Shown: positions 11,101 to 22,745, counted from the first letter of the stretch. The stretch: 64,000 bases of DNA from Tubiluchus corallicola (GCA_030141605.1 JAQGDQ010000017.1:1088001-1152000); one strand, 5' to 3'. Notes: generated from the letters alone by a model not told the origin. A program made the numbers and translations.

Positions 11101-11654
11101 AAAGCAAAACCGGAACCCAATCTTAAACTGTAGATCAAAACAATCTACTCTTTAAAATAATGAAAAGGAAGCATACTGTTTTATCAAAAACGACTTACGT
11201 GAAAGAATTATTACCACACAAACGCAATTTTGTGTTTGCACCACTAGCTCTTCGGCATTTCGGAAACGCATTGCACAAAAACAGGTGCTATACCTCTCAG
11301 TTCAGAGGTGTTTTTATGACTTATTGCACATGTTCAACAGCTCATGAGTGAGCACAGCGATAAATTTAAAATATGAATTTTTATCTTAACTTGGCGAGTT
11401 TTAGTACAACACACTGAATCTGAATATCTTAAAGTAGCACTGTACTTCAATTTTCGCTTTTACAAACACGTGCAACACGCTCGTAGAATATTTTTGCTGT
11501 TCAAAATTATGTTCATTGTGATGCCATCAATAGTTGGGCTTGCCCGCCGTTAATTGAGTTTTTAATTTATAATTTAATTATCAGAAACACTTTTGCAGTA
11601 TTATTGGTGTTAAAATGTAAACTTTTTGAAATAGTATATGAAAACTTGTCCTGT
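11101..11654 (-). mobile_element. Dispersed repeat family R1, copy 1
   Basis: Reverse complement of the R1 repeat seen at 24040, 39057, 43613 and 53962. Read on the - strand it starts with CAGGACAAGTTTTCATATAC and ends near TTGGGTTCCGGTTTTGC. Shared internal landmarks include TTAACGGCGGGC, AACAGGTGCTATACC (complement) and GATCTACAGTTTAAGATTGG. It is AT-rich and non-coding; the open frame 11160-11351 is a shadow. The transposon class is unresolved. Confidence 0.85.
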
Positions 11655-12750
11655 CTTCCTTTAAGCTTCTAAGATGACAGCATACAGTGATATGTACAAA
11701 CTTTAGGAAAATTCAGCACAACTTTATACCAAACAAAATATCATTGTGGACACAAAGGATTTCGAGACCTGTTTTCAGTTTTTTTGGCCACAAGCACTTT
11801 GGTTTCATATATTAAAATGTTAAATAATAAAAATTTGGTTGATGCAAGGTACCGAAATGGCTAAAAACTCAGAGATGGAATTCTCGTGCGCACAGGTGAT
11901 CAGCATCCCTGTAGCAACAAAACTGCAGCAAATCCCCGCAGCACGTATAATAGGATTGCTCAGATTAGTTTGATTAATTAGCGTCAGTCAGGAAGCTGAG
12001 GCCCGCTCAGCGCTGCGGAAGCGAAACGTGATTTCTTAGAAAGCTCGTTATGCAGCCAAAATGAAAGCAAATAATTACAGCAGTGGCATAAACCTGTCTT
12101 GCTCACAGTCATTATGGCAGCATAAATTAATTTGGGAGCTTACTGGCACATGCTTAGTTTCGCAACCCTCCTAATTGTCTTATTTTCTCTTTCGGCGATA
12201 ACATCCCACCACTAATGCAAATTACTCAGCAAATAATGAAGCCATAAATTAGTTTAATGGATTACTGTTGCAACGAGTACTAATACCCATTAGTTTTATA
12301 AAGCTGGTGCAACTTTTGCTACAAAAAATTGCTTAACTCATATAAAATAAACAAGCTAAATAATGGCAAACTCATTACAATACACAAGCATCTGCTGTTT
12401 AACAGGGCCAATTCACATTAAAACAATCAAGTAAAGATATGGACTACTAACAAACTGTTAACTTTCAAATTTTTCACTACCAAGTGACATCTCTCTACAC
12501 TCGGTGCACTGTTCTGTTTGCATGTTACAGTTGCAAAGAGAGTCATTAACTGTGAAAATTATAAAGACCTAAATAAAAAATAAGTACAGTGATTGCTAGT
12601 AATTGCCTCATGAATAGCTAGTTCATTAATAAGCTTAGGGACCAATTAAGATAATCAGTTTACAATTAAAATTGAATAGCAAAAAAAATCAGAGACTAGT
12701 TTCATGAAGAGACAAATGAAAAATCAGTTTAGGTAGCTGATACAGTTGCT
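11655..12750. other. No recognised gene; CpG-richer patch at 11880-12060
   Basis: A + strand frame from an ATG at about 11858 gives 38 residues and then stops; it is not recognised. The patch around 11995-12030 is the most CpG-rich of this stretch. AT-rich DNA with TAATTA words follows. No transposon ends were seen. Confidence 0.35.
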
Positions 12751-12753
12751 CAT

Positions 12754-12880
12754 CTGACTCACCAACAATGATACATACACCGTATACAAAACTGAATTTA
12801 AATACCTAGTGTATTTGTTGATGTACTTATCTGACATACTAACGATGAAACATACACCGTATACAAAACTGAATTCAAAT
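12754..12880 (+). repeat. Two copies of a 50-bp segment, 77 bp apart
   Basis: Segments at 12754 and 12831 both begin CTGAC, then run through ACATACACCGTATACAAAAC to GAATTYAAAT. They are nearly identical over about 35 bp. Confidence 0.85.
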
Positions 12881-12919
12881 GGTGCTAGAAACACTTTAAT
12901 CTATCCACCAAATGAAGCC

Positions 12920-13145
12920 AGGGCTGAACAGTGAGTATCCAGAATTCCCGAAACCCCTTTGGCACCTCTTATTATCACTGAGTCACAGGCATTGTTTAAC
13001 TGAACGACAACAAATGGATCATTAAAAAACGGCTTTTTAGCAATCACGCAACCGCTAGGCAGGTCTGAACAATGAGCATCCAGATGTCTAATCCCTTTTC
13101 TTACCATTGCATCACAGGCATTGTTTAACTGAACAATGACATCTT
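12920..13145. repeat. 129-bp duplicated segment, frame-preserving
   Basis: ACAGGCATTGTTTAACTGAA occurs at about 12985 and again at 13114, each preceded by a CTGAACARTGAGYATCCAGA segment about 60 bp earlier. The step of 129 bp is a multiple of three. The - strand frame 13164-12901 stays open through both copies and repeats QLNNACD and DxHCS at a 43-residue spacing. I do not recognise the protein, and no start, promoter or splice sites are clear. Confidence 0.7.
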
Positions 13146-13995
13146 GACAATAACAACTAATTCTCTAACACGTTTTTCTATTATTTTAATGAGTAAACTA
13201 TTGAAAGTACTCGGTAATTATTTTATTCAACTTTATATTTCTTCCTACTGTCTTGTGGTTACAGGACTTGACTTGCTAAATATACATTATACGGGATTTA
13301 ACATTCTCTATATCGTACTAACATACATGCATTATGTGCCTTCATGTATACCATACAAAGTAGGCATGTGAATTACCAACTCATTTCAGTAAGCTGCTTC
13401 ACTTCGATGAACGATTTTGTAAAGAAAATAACTGATAATACATTAGGATATAAGCAAAAAGCTACTTCAACAATATGTATGGAATATTTCGAAGAAATAT
13501 TTTGTACAGTAGAAACAATAACTGCTACGCTTTTCCAATAAAACGTATTTACGTGCAATATGTAAATAAAATGCGGAGAAATTCGATTATATCAATTTTA
13601 TTACATTGCAGGAAATTCCTGGGAAATAACAAGAACCAGAAATTCTGATTAAGCCATTTTTGCAATTTCTAAATGTAATTATGCAAGTACAAAAGGACAA
13701 AGACTCTTATTTACAGTCGCTGGGACAACAAACAACATTAGCCATAGGCTACTATAAGCAACTCGTAACTAACACAACAACACTGAGATGCCACAAATAA
13801 ATAATACAGATAACAATTGTTTGCGGCAATATAGGTGGTCGTAAGATTCGAACTTGGGCTGTAAGCAGAGCAGCACAAAACTTAAGAATTAGTACACAGC
13901 CTCATAATTAGCAGCACGAATTAGTTCAGTCTCATAATATAAAAATGTACTTGCTGCTCTCTAAAGCTTAGATTACTGCTAGCTAGAACTAAGGT
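13146..13995. other. AT-rich DNA, weak tRNA-like word at 13850
   Basis: The - strand of 13835-13885 contains AAGTTCGAATCTTACG, which resembles a tRNA B box, but no A box or cloverleaf is visible. It may be a decayed SINE. Nothing else is recognised. Confidence 0.3.
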
Positions 13996-14001
13996 CAACT
14001 A

Positions 14002-14433
14002 TAGGGTTCCCACAGAATTTTAAAATTAATTTCCCTGACTTTTCCCTGACCAAAATAAGCAGAAATTGTATTACCAGTATACATATTCAAACCTTTTTGT
14101 GTATGGACATTCACACATATACTGATATTTAATGTGTCAGCACAGCTGCAGGAGTGCTAACGAAATTACACTAATCACATTAAATAAACTTTCTTAATCC
14201 AATCCTTATTTTTGGAACAGAAATCGAAACTGGGGTCTGCCATAGCAAAATTTTATTTGAGCACGAATAGCTGAAAAATATGTTTGAAAAAATATCGCTT
14301 CACTGTGATTATTTTTGCAACTGTTTCCAATTTTCCAGACTTTTCGTCCCATTTTCATCACTTTCCCTGACTTTTCCATGACTTTCCAGGATAGCCTGTA
14401 TTTTCACGGATTTTCCTGACTGTGGGAACCCAG
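14002..14433. mobile_element. hAT-like MITE, 432 bp, ends in GGGTTCCCACAG
   Basis: Left end TAGGGTTCCCACAG and, inward from the right, CTGGGTTCCCACAG: 12 matching bases in 14. Flanks are CAACTA at 13996-14001 and 14434-14439, a perfect 6-bp direct repeat. Inside each end are repeated TTTCCCTGACTTTTCC-like words, giving a long subterminal inverted region typical of this group. The 65-residue frame on the - strand is an artefact of it. An 8-bp duplication would be expected for hAT; only 6 bp match. Confidence 0.82.
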
Positions 14434-14439
14434 CAACTA

Positions 14440-15090
14440 GTAATTCTTTAACTGTCACAAAATAAGTAATCAAAGTTAATGAAGTCTTTTTACGTCTGCA
14501 ATACATTAAATAAATTTATTTAATGCACTTTAGTAAAGTCATGCTTACAATGAGATCACAGCAAGCCTTTTGGACTACACAGTATTTATAAGAAAATGAA
14601 TTATGAGTGACTAAGACTATATTTTGACAATTTTGATAACCTTACAAATGTGATAAACTAAACTGAGATTGAACAAACATGTAAAATTAACGACCGTCAA
14701 AATCAAAGCAGCAACACTGTTCTTATAGGTCTATCACTTTTTTAGTCTCAGGTTGTTTATGAATTTAAAAAGAATATACACTAAATAGATTAAAACCAGT
14801 TTACAACAAACGTGACGCACAGAAAAATTTCGGTTACTTGTACTGCAGACATGAAAATACAGAGCAACACAGATGAAATTACTATGAAGTACATCACATG
14901 TACATAATAAACTTAACCGGCAATGGTTAGATAAGCCTATTAATACTCGCAGCTGCCGTAAGATATTCAGTCATAACGTAACAAATAATCACAGAATGGC
15001 TGAATTCCTCAATTGTACCTTTAGCAGAAAATGTCACATACTTATTACTGCTAGTGCTATGATTAAAGTTCTCTCTATGCTTGGATGCTA
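14440..15090. other. No recognised gene
   Basis: AT-rich unique DNA leading into the open block at 15092. No repeat copies or RNA genes were recognised. Confidence 0.4.
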
Positions 15091-15091
15091 A

Positions 15092-15337
15092 TTTACCACA
15101 TCAGGTAAACCTATTGTTACCATAGAAACACGTACGCTCGTCTCAATCCCTGTTGCCACAGTAACCGATGCCGCACTGATTTCGAATGGTGCTAGCTATT
15201 CAAATGACATCTACGCACCAAAGGAAATCAGGACAGCAAAGATGTACAATTTGTCAGCGCTGAAATTAAAGGAATTAGCAGATGATTTCACGCTGACTAA
15301 AAGATGCTCTGCAGTAGCTAATAAATATTGGAACTAA
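15092..15337 (+). CDS. Open frame of 81 codons without a clear start, unrecognised
   Basis: The frame runs from just after a TAA at 15089 to a TAA at 15335. The composition is protein-like, rich in Thr, Ala, Ile, Ser, Lys and Glu, with SIPVATVTDAALISNGASY in the middle and a helical KLKELADDF stretch near the end; the only internal ATG is at 15242. A possible acceptor is CCACATCAG ending at 15104. No family is recognised. The same block carries two X-box-like sites (15116, 15152), so it could instead be non-coding regulatory DNA. Confidence 0.2.
   Translation, partial: FTTSGKPIVTIETRTLVSIPVATVTDAALISNGASYSNDIYAPKEIRTAKMYNLSALKLKELADDFTLTKRCSAVANKYWN
15116..15165. promoter_or_regulatory. Pair of RFX X-box-like sites
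   Basis: GTTACCATAGAAAC (15116-15129) and GTTGCCACAGTAAC (15152-15165). Against the X-box pattern GTNRCC-N(0-3)-RGYAAC the second fits fully and the first has one mismatch. RFX factors use such sites in promoters of ciliary genes. No ciliary gene is visible in the window, and both sites also lie in the open frame described above. Confidence 0.35.
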
Positions 15338-17359
15338 TCTTGTGCTGTGTAAAGAAGACTTAATGTTACTTGTTAGTAATAATTACTACCAAAAAAAAGT
15401 AAAAGTAGTATTACTTAGCTAGGTTGTGGAAATTACAATAAATACGATCGCTAATCAGCAATAGAGCTACCAGGCTATATAGTTAATAAACAAAAAATGC
15501 AAATTCTAAAATAGAAACCCTGCTGCAACTGCAAGTAAAGCTGAAGTAAAAGTAAAAAAAGGAAATTAAAAGCATACAACTTAAAAAGCATACAAAAAAA
15601 ACTAATTCACTAAATGCCTAACTTTTGGTTGGTGTCATTTATGCACATTAGCCATAATAAAATTTGTCCTAAACACATTGCACTAAATCAGCAAATAATA
15701 GAAATAAGTTAAAATGTGTTCACAGGCTACAAAACTCAGTCTTCTGCTGGTGCAGAACACAACATGGCTGCCAGGCATGTGCTGCCACCTCATGCACAAG
15801 ACAGCAAAAAAAATTAAAAACAACAGTGACAGTGTTCACCAAACCATTGTACAAAAATAATAAAGACAACTTATGAATAAAATGACTTTTGAAACACAAA
15901 TTTCTATACAAGGTAGGTAAACTAATATATGTCTTAGACTTGTATTTAATAATTAATTCCAATGAAATAAAATTGCATTTCAAAGGAATAAGTTACTAAC
16001 TACGCAAGATGATATTAAATAAGAAATGCAATTATCTTTTGCAGGAAATATCAAGTAGAACCTTAATATTACTAAGATTGGTACCTCAACCATAACAGCA
16101 GCGAGGGCATTCGACCTATTCCCAGGTCTCTCACAAAAAAGACATTTAAGAATATCAAGACAAGGTCATTGATTAAAAACTCTAAGTCTGTCCTCTACTT
16201 TTCCATTCAACATGCAAAAAATATGCTCATAGCAGTAAGACTTCTCAAGAAAACTCCTTTCTTAGGGAATTAGTTTTTAACCTTTCGGAAAAACTTATAA
16301 TCAGTACATTGAACATAATCATTGAATCTTAAGACAGACAGCTACAGCAAATAGATTACTAATTCTTATTAACTTTAGAAAAGCAATAGAAGCTGCACAT
16401 GCCACATGGTGAGTATGCTAAACATTGTGCTACCAGGGAGAGTTTCAAGCCAATTTGACAGATTTTTTCAAATTGGGCACTGCGATAATTCTGCAATATC
16501 ATAATAGCAAGAGCATGAATTAAATAAGCTATTATCATTTACCCTCAACAATTTAAGCCTCTATTTGAAGTAAAAATAACCTACATTAACTGAATAAGGC
16601 ATTAATATGCTGAAATAACATTCCTTAAACTGTTTTTATAGAACTTAATAAAATAAGAAATTTATATTGTTACATTTTGCTTGTACAGAACTTTTACTGC
16701 CAGTTGATATAATTTCAGCAAAGCAGATGACAAATAAAACCACAATACGTAACTTTGTTAAAATGCATCTGAATATAGTTTTCCTAGGTCTATTTAGTAG
16801 CAGAAAGTTTTGCTTCCAGACACAAACGTATGGAATACAGACTGTAGATTACATGATTAATTTATGTTTGAAACATCAGTACCATGGCACCAACACCTGA
16901 ATAATTTGAAAATAAGGCAATGATTACACGTTTCTAACGCTGACCAAATTAAAATAATCTACAACAACCACTGTACCCTAAGTTGCTAGCCTTACATTTT
17001 CACCTTGCGAGTTCTTTCACAAGCATTAAAGTGGCTGGACAGACCAATTCGAAGCAAACACACTGGCAACAGTGGCTGGCTGTTCCACATCATCAGTGGG
17101 ATTTATACTGGCACTGTCATAATAAGAGACGTTGTTGGGACTGCTGTAATAGGAGACATCTTCTGCAAAAAAATGCATGATGTTAATAACATGTTGTCTA
17201 AAAAGACTTAAACATGGTAAAATTCTAGTATTTCGACAAATGGTTAATAGTTCCAGTTGCGAATTTTTCTGACATCATCGGGCCAAACCATCCAGGTCGA
17301 TGTGCAATAACTTTATGATATTCAGCAGATTTTTCGCTGGGCTACAAGTATATAAAGAT
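15338..17359. other. No recognised gene
   Basis: AT-rich, with A-rich runs at 15390-15600 and several short frames on both strands, none supported. No transposon ends were seen. Confidence 0.5.
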
Positions 17360-17482
17360 GTTCAATGTTTAATCAAGCATTCATTAGAATGCATGTTCAA
17401 TGTTCAACCAAGCCTTCATCATAATGAATGTTCAACGTCCAACCAAGCATTCACTAGAATGCATGTTCAACGTTCAATCAAG
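17360..17482 (+). repeat. 35-bp minisatellite, 3.5 copies
   Basis: Units at 17360, 17395 and 17430, plus an 18-bp partial at 17465, all beginning GTTCAAYGTYYAAYCAAG and most ending AGAATGCAT. The two overlapping frames here (17300-17533, 17400-17672) stay open because of the repeat and are not supported as genes. Confidence 0.92.
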
Positions 17483-18126
17483 AGCTCGTCGGACCACATA
17501 CAAAGTTTCGCAGCTATCCCTAAACCATTGTAAATTGAATCTGAAAATCCATATAAAGCCAGCACGCGCATACACAATAATACGACTTCCTTTCACTGGC
17601 AACAATTTACGAGCAGCGAAAAGTGAAGCCGTATTCACTGTCGGACATTTGAACGTGATAAAAATAATTTAGAGGTTTTGCATGAGTGCGAGAATAGTTA
17701 CTGCTCACCTATACTTGATAGCTGCAAATTCAGTGTAACTGAGATGCTGACGATGGCAGCATAAACAACAGTGACATAATACATTGACAGGTGTTCTGCA
17801 ATGGCGAAATCAGAGATATAAATAAATATGAAGTACTAGAATTTGCTAGGTATGCATAGCAAGTTGTATCATGTGCATCGAGCATGTTTCATTAACAACT
17901 AAAAACGAAATATACACATTGGCGTGTTAAAATTTCAAACACATGCAGGTATCCTAAAGGAAGTGTTTACAACTGTTCAGTGCAACTTACAATTTTTAAT
18001 TTTATTTTAAAATTGCAGAATGTCTCTTGAAAAACATAGTAAAATAAAATCATTTTTTTCAAAATGAATGCTGTTAAGTTCGCCATCATTGTGCTCAGAA
18101 GAAGATCTTACAAAAAACAATATTTA
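17483..18126. other. No recognised gene
   Basis: Unique AT-rich DNA with no clear features. Confidence 0.5.
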
Positions 18127-18134
18127 CTTTAAGT

Positions 18135-18777
18135 AAGGTATGTCAAACAAACAAATACAATTTTGGCGATACGATAACGATAATCTATATTTTAGACGAC
18201 AGGATACGATACGATAAATTATTTCGAACGATAAAGACGATACTGAAGTTTGACAATTTATGCCACAACAGAAAAGTATCATTAATAGTTAAAATTATTA
18301 AGTGCTTCAGGGCGTTCGGTGCTGTATACTTAAACGGCTGCTAGTTATGAAACACAATGGTTCATAAATAAATCAAAAAATATTTATCTATGCAAGCTGC
18401 ACATGACCGGGAAATTGACGTTAAAAATACGGCACAGTGTATTTGGCATCCGCGCATCAGTATCAAAGTATATGGAGGGGCCTCTATACTTTGTCAGTAC
18501 AATTCAGAATGAAGATAAAGGTGAAAGTACAAAAAAATGATTCGGCATAATTCTAAATAATTCTTTTTATTTACTTTCTTGATTATTACTATAATAAATA
18601 GAAAAGCTTAGTGAAGTGATTTTATAAAAGTAAACGATAAGCAAAGATACGTGCCAAATTCGCTACAATAATGATATTCCTACAATCATATCGATACGAT
18701 AACAATAAAAACAAATTTTTTGTATCGATGCGATAATTGATAATTATCGATACATATCGTTATTGTTAACAACCCTA
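18135..18777. mobile_element. hAT-type element, 643 bp, perfect 8-bp target duplication
   Basis: Flanked by CTTTAAGT at 18127-18134 and 18778-18785. Ends are AAGGTATGTCAA and, inward from the right, TAGGGTTGTTAA. Both subterminal regions are dense in CGATACGATA and TATCGATA words, a style seen in several animal hAT MITEs. No coding capacity was found. Confidence 0.85.
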
Positions 18778-18785
18778 CTTTAAGT

Positions 18786-20812
18786 TAATTAGCATTAAAA
18801 AACAAAAGTTTACAGAGCCACGTGCTTAGCAGTTTCTGCAATAAAAGAAAATACCACATTACTAGCAATCCCAAATTCCCTTTTTGCCTCTTACAAACCT
18901 CTCACACAGGCTCCAAAACTTTCGAAAACGATAATCAGCTTTTGTTCATTTACTTTTATATTAGACTTAGCTAGAAAAGGAAAATGTGCATTCATTTTTT
19001 TTCACAATCATACTTCCTAGGCTTCAATCTCACATGCTACAAATTTTTAATTTCAAAATTTAATCAGCATCAAAACACCATCAACACAAAGAACTATTCA
19101 AGAGATTGGTTCTTAAAATAAAGCACTTTTCCTAAGATACTAAAATTAAGTGATTTGACTCAACTTTTTGGCATTATGCATACAAGTTTCTTAGGAACAC
19201 AAAACAGCAAATTGGTGCCATAATGTGAATAGATTCACGAGAGAAACTGAATTTATTTACATTTTTCCGTAAATTCAACCAAAACAACTACTATTAGAAA
19301 CTTCACACCCCCCCCCCCACACACACACAAAAAAACCTGCAAAATCCTTAATGGATACATAGACATCAATTTTCAAAATCAATATTCTGCAGCTTTTACA
19401 CAAGCGCTGGCAAAGTGTTTTCCGAAAACCTCTCAACGTCGAAGAAACACTAAGACGGTATTCACCGGGGTGAAGTGGGTTGCCTAGAATGTCTGAATAA
19501 CAGATGAAATTTTTTTACCCTTTTTACCCTAAACAGAAAAGTGTGGTAAGTATACTTTTTTCAAGCCATCTCAAACCACTAAAACCATTTATAGTAAAGT
19601 GATGCTTTAGTAACAAGGTGGATCTAATGGGTGAAAAACAAAGGCACACAGAACCCCCTCATATTGAAGACCCTTATCAGGTTACTTTCTATCCCCTTAT
19701 GATTTCTTCCCGAAGCCTGGAACCGTCTCCGGTAATTACAACAAAATTTCCACCATTTATTCAGGATTACGATAAAATCTCGTCGATGTTTGCAATTAAG
19801 TTTTGCGCTGCAGGTTTAACGGGAGGCATTTACTGACAATGTTATAATTTACGGTCGCTGGATCTGCCGTAATCACCGTCAATTTTATCAATATCTGTCT
19901 TGTTGGGATAAATACTGTACTCGAATATGAATGGTAAAAAAGTAGCGGAGAATAACAACATGGAACGACTCCTCGATAAATTAAGGATAACGTTTTGGCG
20001 AACCGCTACACAGATTTTTCATTTGTGTGCTTGCAAACCAAAATCGTCCATAAGTCGGCATAGTTAAAACTACGTTATGATGCTTCAAAGTAGATTGCAC
20101 CAAAAATTTGGTCAAATGTTAATTTTTTGTTTGTTATAAAAACAAATGTTAAATATATTGGATTTTTATATTCTAGCATCAAATTATCAAGAAAATGCCC
20201 AAAAAATACTAAAAAATTTAACTTGATAACCCCTTCCCTACTTTTCTGGCTAGAAACTATTACTGCAATTATAAAAAACTGCTATTTTCAAACTCTGATA
20301 GAAGCTCATGGAAGCAGTCATTTTGCTTCAGGTTTTTTTCTATTGATAAGCCATCTACTGGATTTAAACATAACTTCAATGTGCTCTTGTAAAGTCCATA
20401 GGAACCACACTTTCGTGCGGTTGCTAAGTATTTTGTAGAGACGCGACAAAAAACAATGGCTGACTTTAACAAAGATTTTCTAAATATTATGCTTTTCAAT
20501 GCATAGCTTGCACCTCAAAACTTCAACATGGATTATCTCAGCTTAGAAATAACATAGAGTGATGAGTTCGGTATCAAAATGAAGATTCAGAATATATGAA
20601 TAACTAGAAAAGTGTAATTGCCGACAAACGGACGATTTTGCTATGTAGCGCACATTTTTTTCTATAGATAAATTATCACTGAATGATTTTCAAGTTTACA
20701 GGAAAAATAATTACAAAAGAGCGTTTTAATTTCCTACACAGTAAAATGGGGTAATCCTGTAAACACACACAGAGTAATACCAAATTAGAAAATCTGAAAA
20801 ATTTTGCAATCC
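18786..20812. other. No recognised gene; poly(C) run at 19307-19319
   Basis: AT-rich DNA with a C13 run followed by (CA)n at 19320-19329. The open frames at 19618-19836 and 20127-20438 are not supported by any family. Confidence 0.45.
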
Positions 20813-20888
20813 ACTGGGATGTGAACCCAACACCTTCTGCTCTCCACACGGCTAACCTTTATACCAAAGAGGTCACTGACCATTCAGA
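20813..20888 (-). mobile_element. tRNA-derived SINE head (degenerate)
   Basis: On the - strand, TGGTATAAAGGTTAG resembles an A box and GGGTTCACATCCC a B box, about 40 nt apart. The acceptor arms do not pair, so this is not a working tRNA gene. Confidence 0.5.
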
Positions 20889-20999
20889 TTTAGAAAAATA
20901 AGAAGGAAGATGAAGCAAGAGAAATTTCTAATGAAAGCTGTATTATTATTGTATTCTCTAGTCAACAATTATCACATGCCTGATTTAAAATTCTTGTAC

Positions 21000-21182
21000 A
21001 ACCATTACAGAAGAAGTTGGAGTGGACAGTCACAGCTTGACCAGAGTAGGTTTAGGAAGGCAACCAGAAAATGGTAACTTGGTGGTAAATGGCAATAAAA
21101 ACTCCAACACAAGTGGGATTCGAACCCAGATCATCTGAATCGGCAACCTAGTGCAGTAATTCTTGGCCACCGCGACAACCCC
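21000..21182 (-). mobile_element. tRNA-derived SINE
   Basis: On the - strand, GTGGCCAAGAATTACTG (A-box region) precedes GGGTTCGAATCCCACTT (a strong B box), followed by a body that runs to about 21000. It resembles the head at 31120-31207 and belongs to the same kind of tRNA-derived family. The acceptor stem does not pair. Confidence 0.7.
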
Positions 21183-21795
21183 TTCATTACAGAAAAAGGG
21201 GGAAAAACGTTAATCTTGTTGAAATACAAACAACTTGAAAATTTTTACTTTTGTGGGCTGCAGTAAAAGAACTATAAATCTGAAAATGTCAAAAAAACCG
21301 AACTTTTATTTTTCAGAACTAACTCTAAAATAAAACGAAAAAAGTTTGAACTTCAGAAGTGTTCATCGTCTCATACTGTGTAAAAAGCAGACGGGGCTTT
21401 ACGACAAAAATCCTTACAACTCAAGCCACAAGTAAAGTGCCGAGCCAATTTCTAAGCTTTCAATCATCTTCGTTCACAATACGACATTAAATGTTACCCG
21501 GAAATTATCGACAACACTAACACGGCACCTGTATGCTATTCACACTTTTCATCAATACGCTCCGTTTTTCAATTTGTCCACAAAACCTCAATCCTTATGC
21601 ATCGATCTCGGCTCACGCTCGAAAATTGCCAGTTTGGAAAGCTTTTTGTGCAGGGTTGAGAAAACCCATGTGTATGTTTACGACGTTTCTTTCAGATGTG
21701 AAACGTCTGATTGCAGATAATGTGTCACTATTACAGCAAACTCCAACAAAGAAGAACAAAGAAAAAAGTAGAACAATGTTAAAAAAACACTTTTT
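21183..21795. other. No recognised gene
   Basis: AT-rich. The 89-residue frame at 21533-21802 runs into the end of R4 copy 1 and is not supported. Confidence 0.4.
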
Positions 21796-21797
21796 AT

Positions 21798-22343
21798 CTT
21801 AAAATAAAAACCAAGCTCTCTAGGTGGTTAGGCTTATTTCTATATTCGCGAAAAATGTTAGAAGGGTTTAGTAATTAAACTGAAATAAGTGCCTCATGTA
21901 ACTAGTAAAATCACTTTAAAGTCGCGATCACTTCATGATTGGGTGCTCCCACTTTCAACGCCAATTCTTCTTCCAAGGATATCTTTCGTCTTGAAGAAAA
22001 GTAGTGCACTGTCAATCTTCATCAAAAGTATGTTAAGTTTTCACAAAAAAATTAGATAGCTTATTTTGTAACATTTTTGCGTAAATATTATGTAAGCTGC
22101 AGAAGTTTGAATTAGTTTAAGCAGCGCGTGCTCACGGAAAGCCATGAAGTCTCCCAGTTACGTCAAGCTTTACAAGTGAATGGTGGCAACAACCACACCT
22201 GAAAATTTCTATTCAGAGGTAGTATATTTTAGATTTATGCTTTATAGGCAGTTTTTTGCAAATTTCCTTGCTATATTTTGTTAAGTTTAAGTGATAACAG
22301 TAAAATAAACTCATCATACTGAGTGACCTGTTCTTTCCTTTCA
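21798..22343 (+). mobile_element. Repeat family R4, copy 1 (MITE-like)
   Basis: Inverted counterpart of 55089-55617. Shared words include AAGTCGCGATCACTTCATG, AAATTAGATAGCT, AATTTCTATTCAGAGGTA and GCTTTATAGGCAGTTTTTTGC. The right end is TGTTCTTTCCTTTCAAC. The copy is about 545 bp and non-coding. The terminal inverted repeat is clearer in copy 2. Confidence 0.85.
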
Positions 22344-22439
22344 ACCTGTTACATCAGATTGGAATATTTTACGCCATCTACAATAATTCACAAAAAATCT
22401 CACTAGGCTCACTAATATGCTGCAAAGATGGCTCACTTG

Positions 22440-22560
22440 CTTTAAATCACTGACCCTGGTGAATCATCATCATTAGCACCAATTCACTGCCACTGCCGTC
22501 ATCACCACCATTGTCATCAGCATTAATATCACTTTCGTTTTCGTCTACTCGCATCTGTTT
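22440..22560 (+). repeat. Degenerate CAT/CAC trinucleotide tract
   Basis: Imperfect runs of ATCATC, CACCACC and CATCAGC over about 120 bp. Low complexity, not coding. Confidence 0.6.
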
Positions 22561-22599
22561 GCTTTACTCCATTTAATGCATTTATTGTTTGTTTATATC

Positions 22600-22745
22600 A
22601 TAATTAAGGCCTATCCACGTTGAGCGTAGCTTATAAGTTAATTTCCATAGCTCATAGTACTGCAATGCATTGTTAATTTGTAATTGTACAACTTGTATTT
22701 TGTAGTACTATGCTAACCGGATGAATAAATAAATCTAAAAAAATC
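22600..22745 (+). mobile_element. Probable non-LTR retrotransposon 3' end
   Basis: Ends in GGATGAATAAATAAATC followed by repeated AAATCTA units, the short-repeat tail typical of CR1/L2/Jockey-type LINE 3' ends. No coding part is seen upstream, so it is probably a 5'-truncated copy. Confidence 0.45.
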
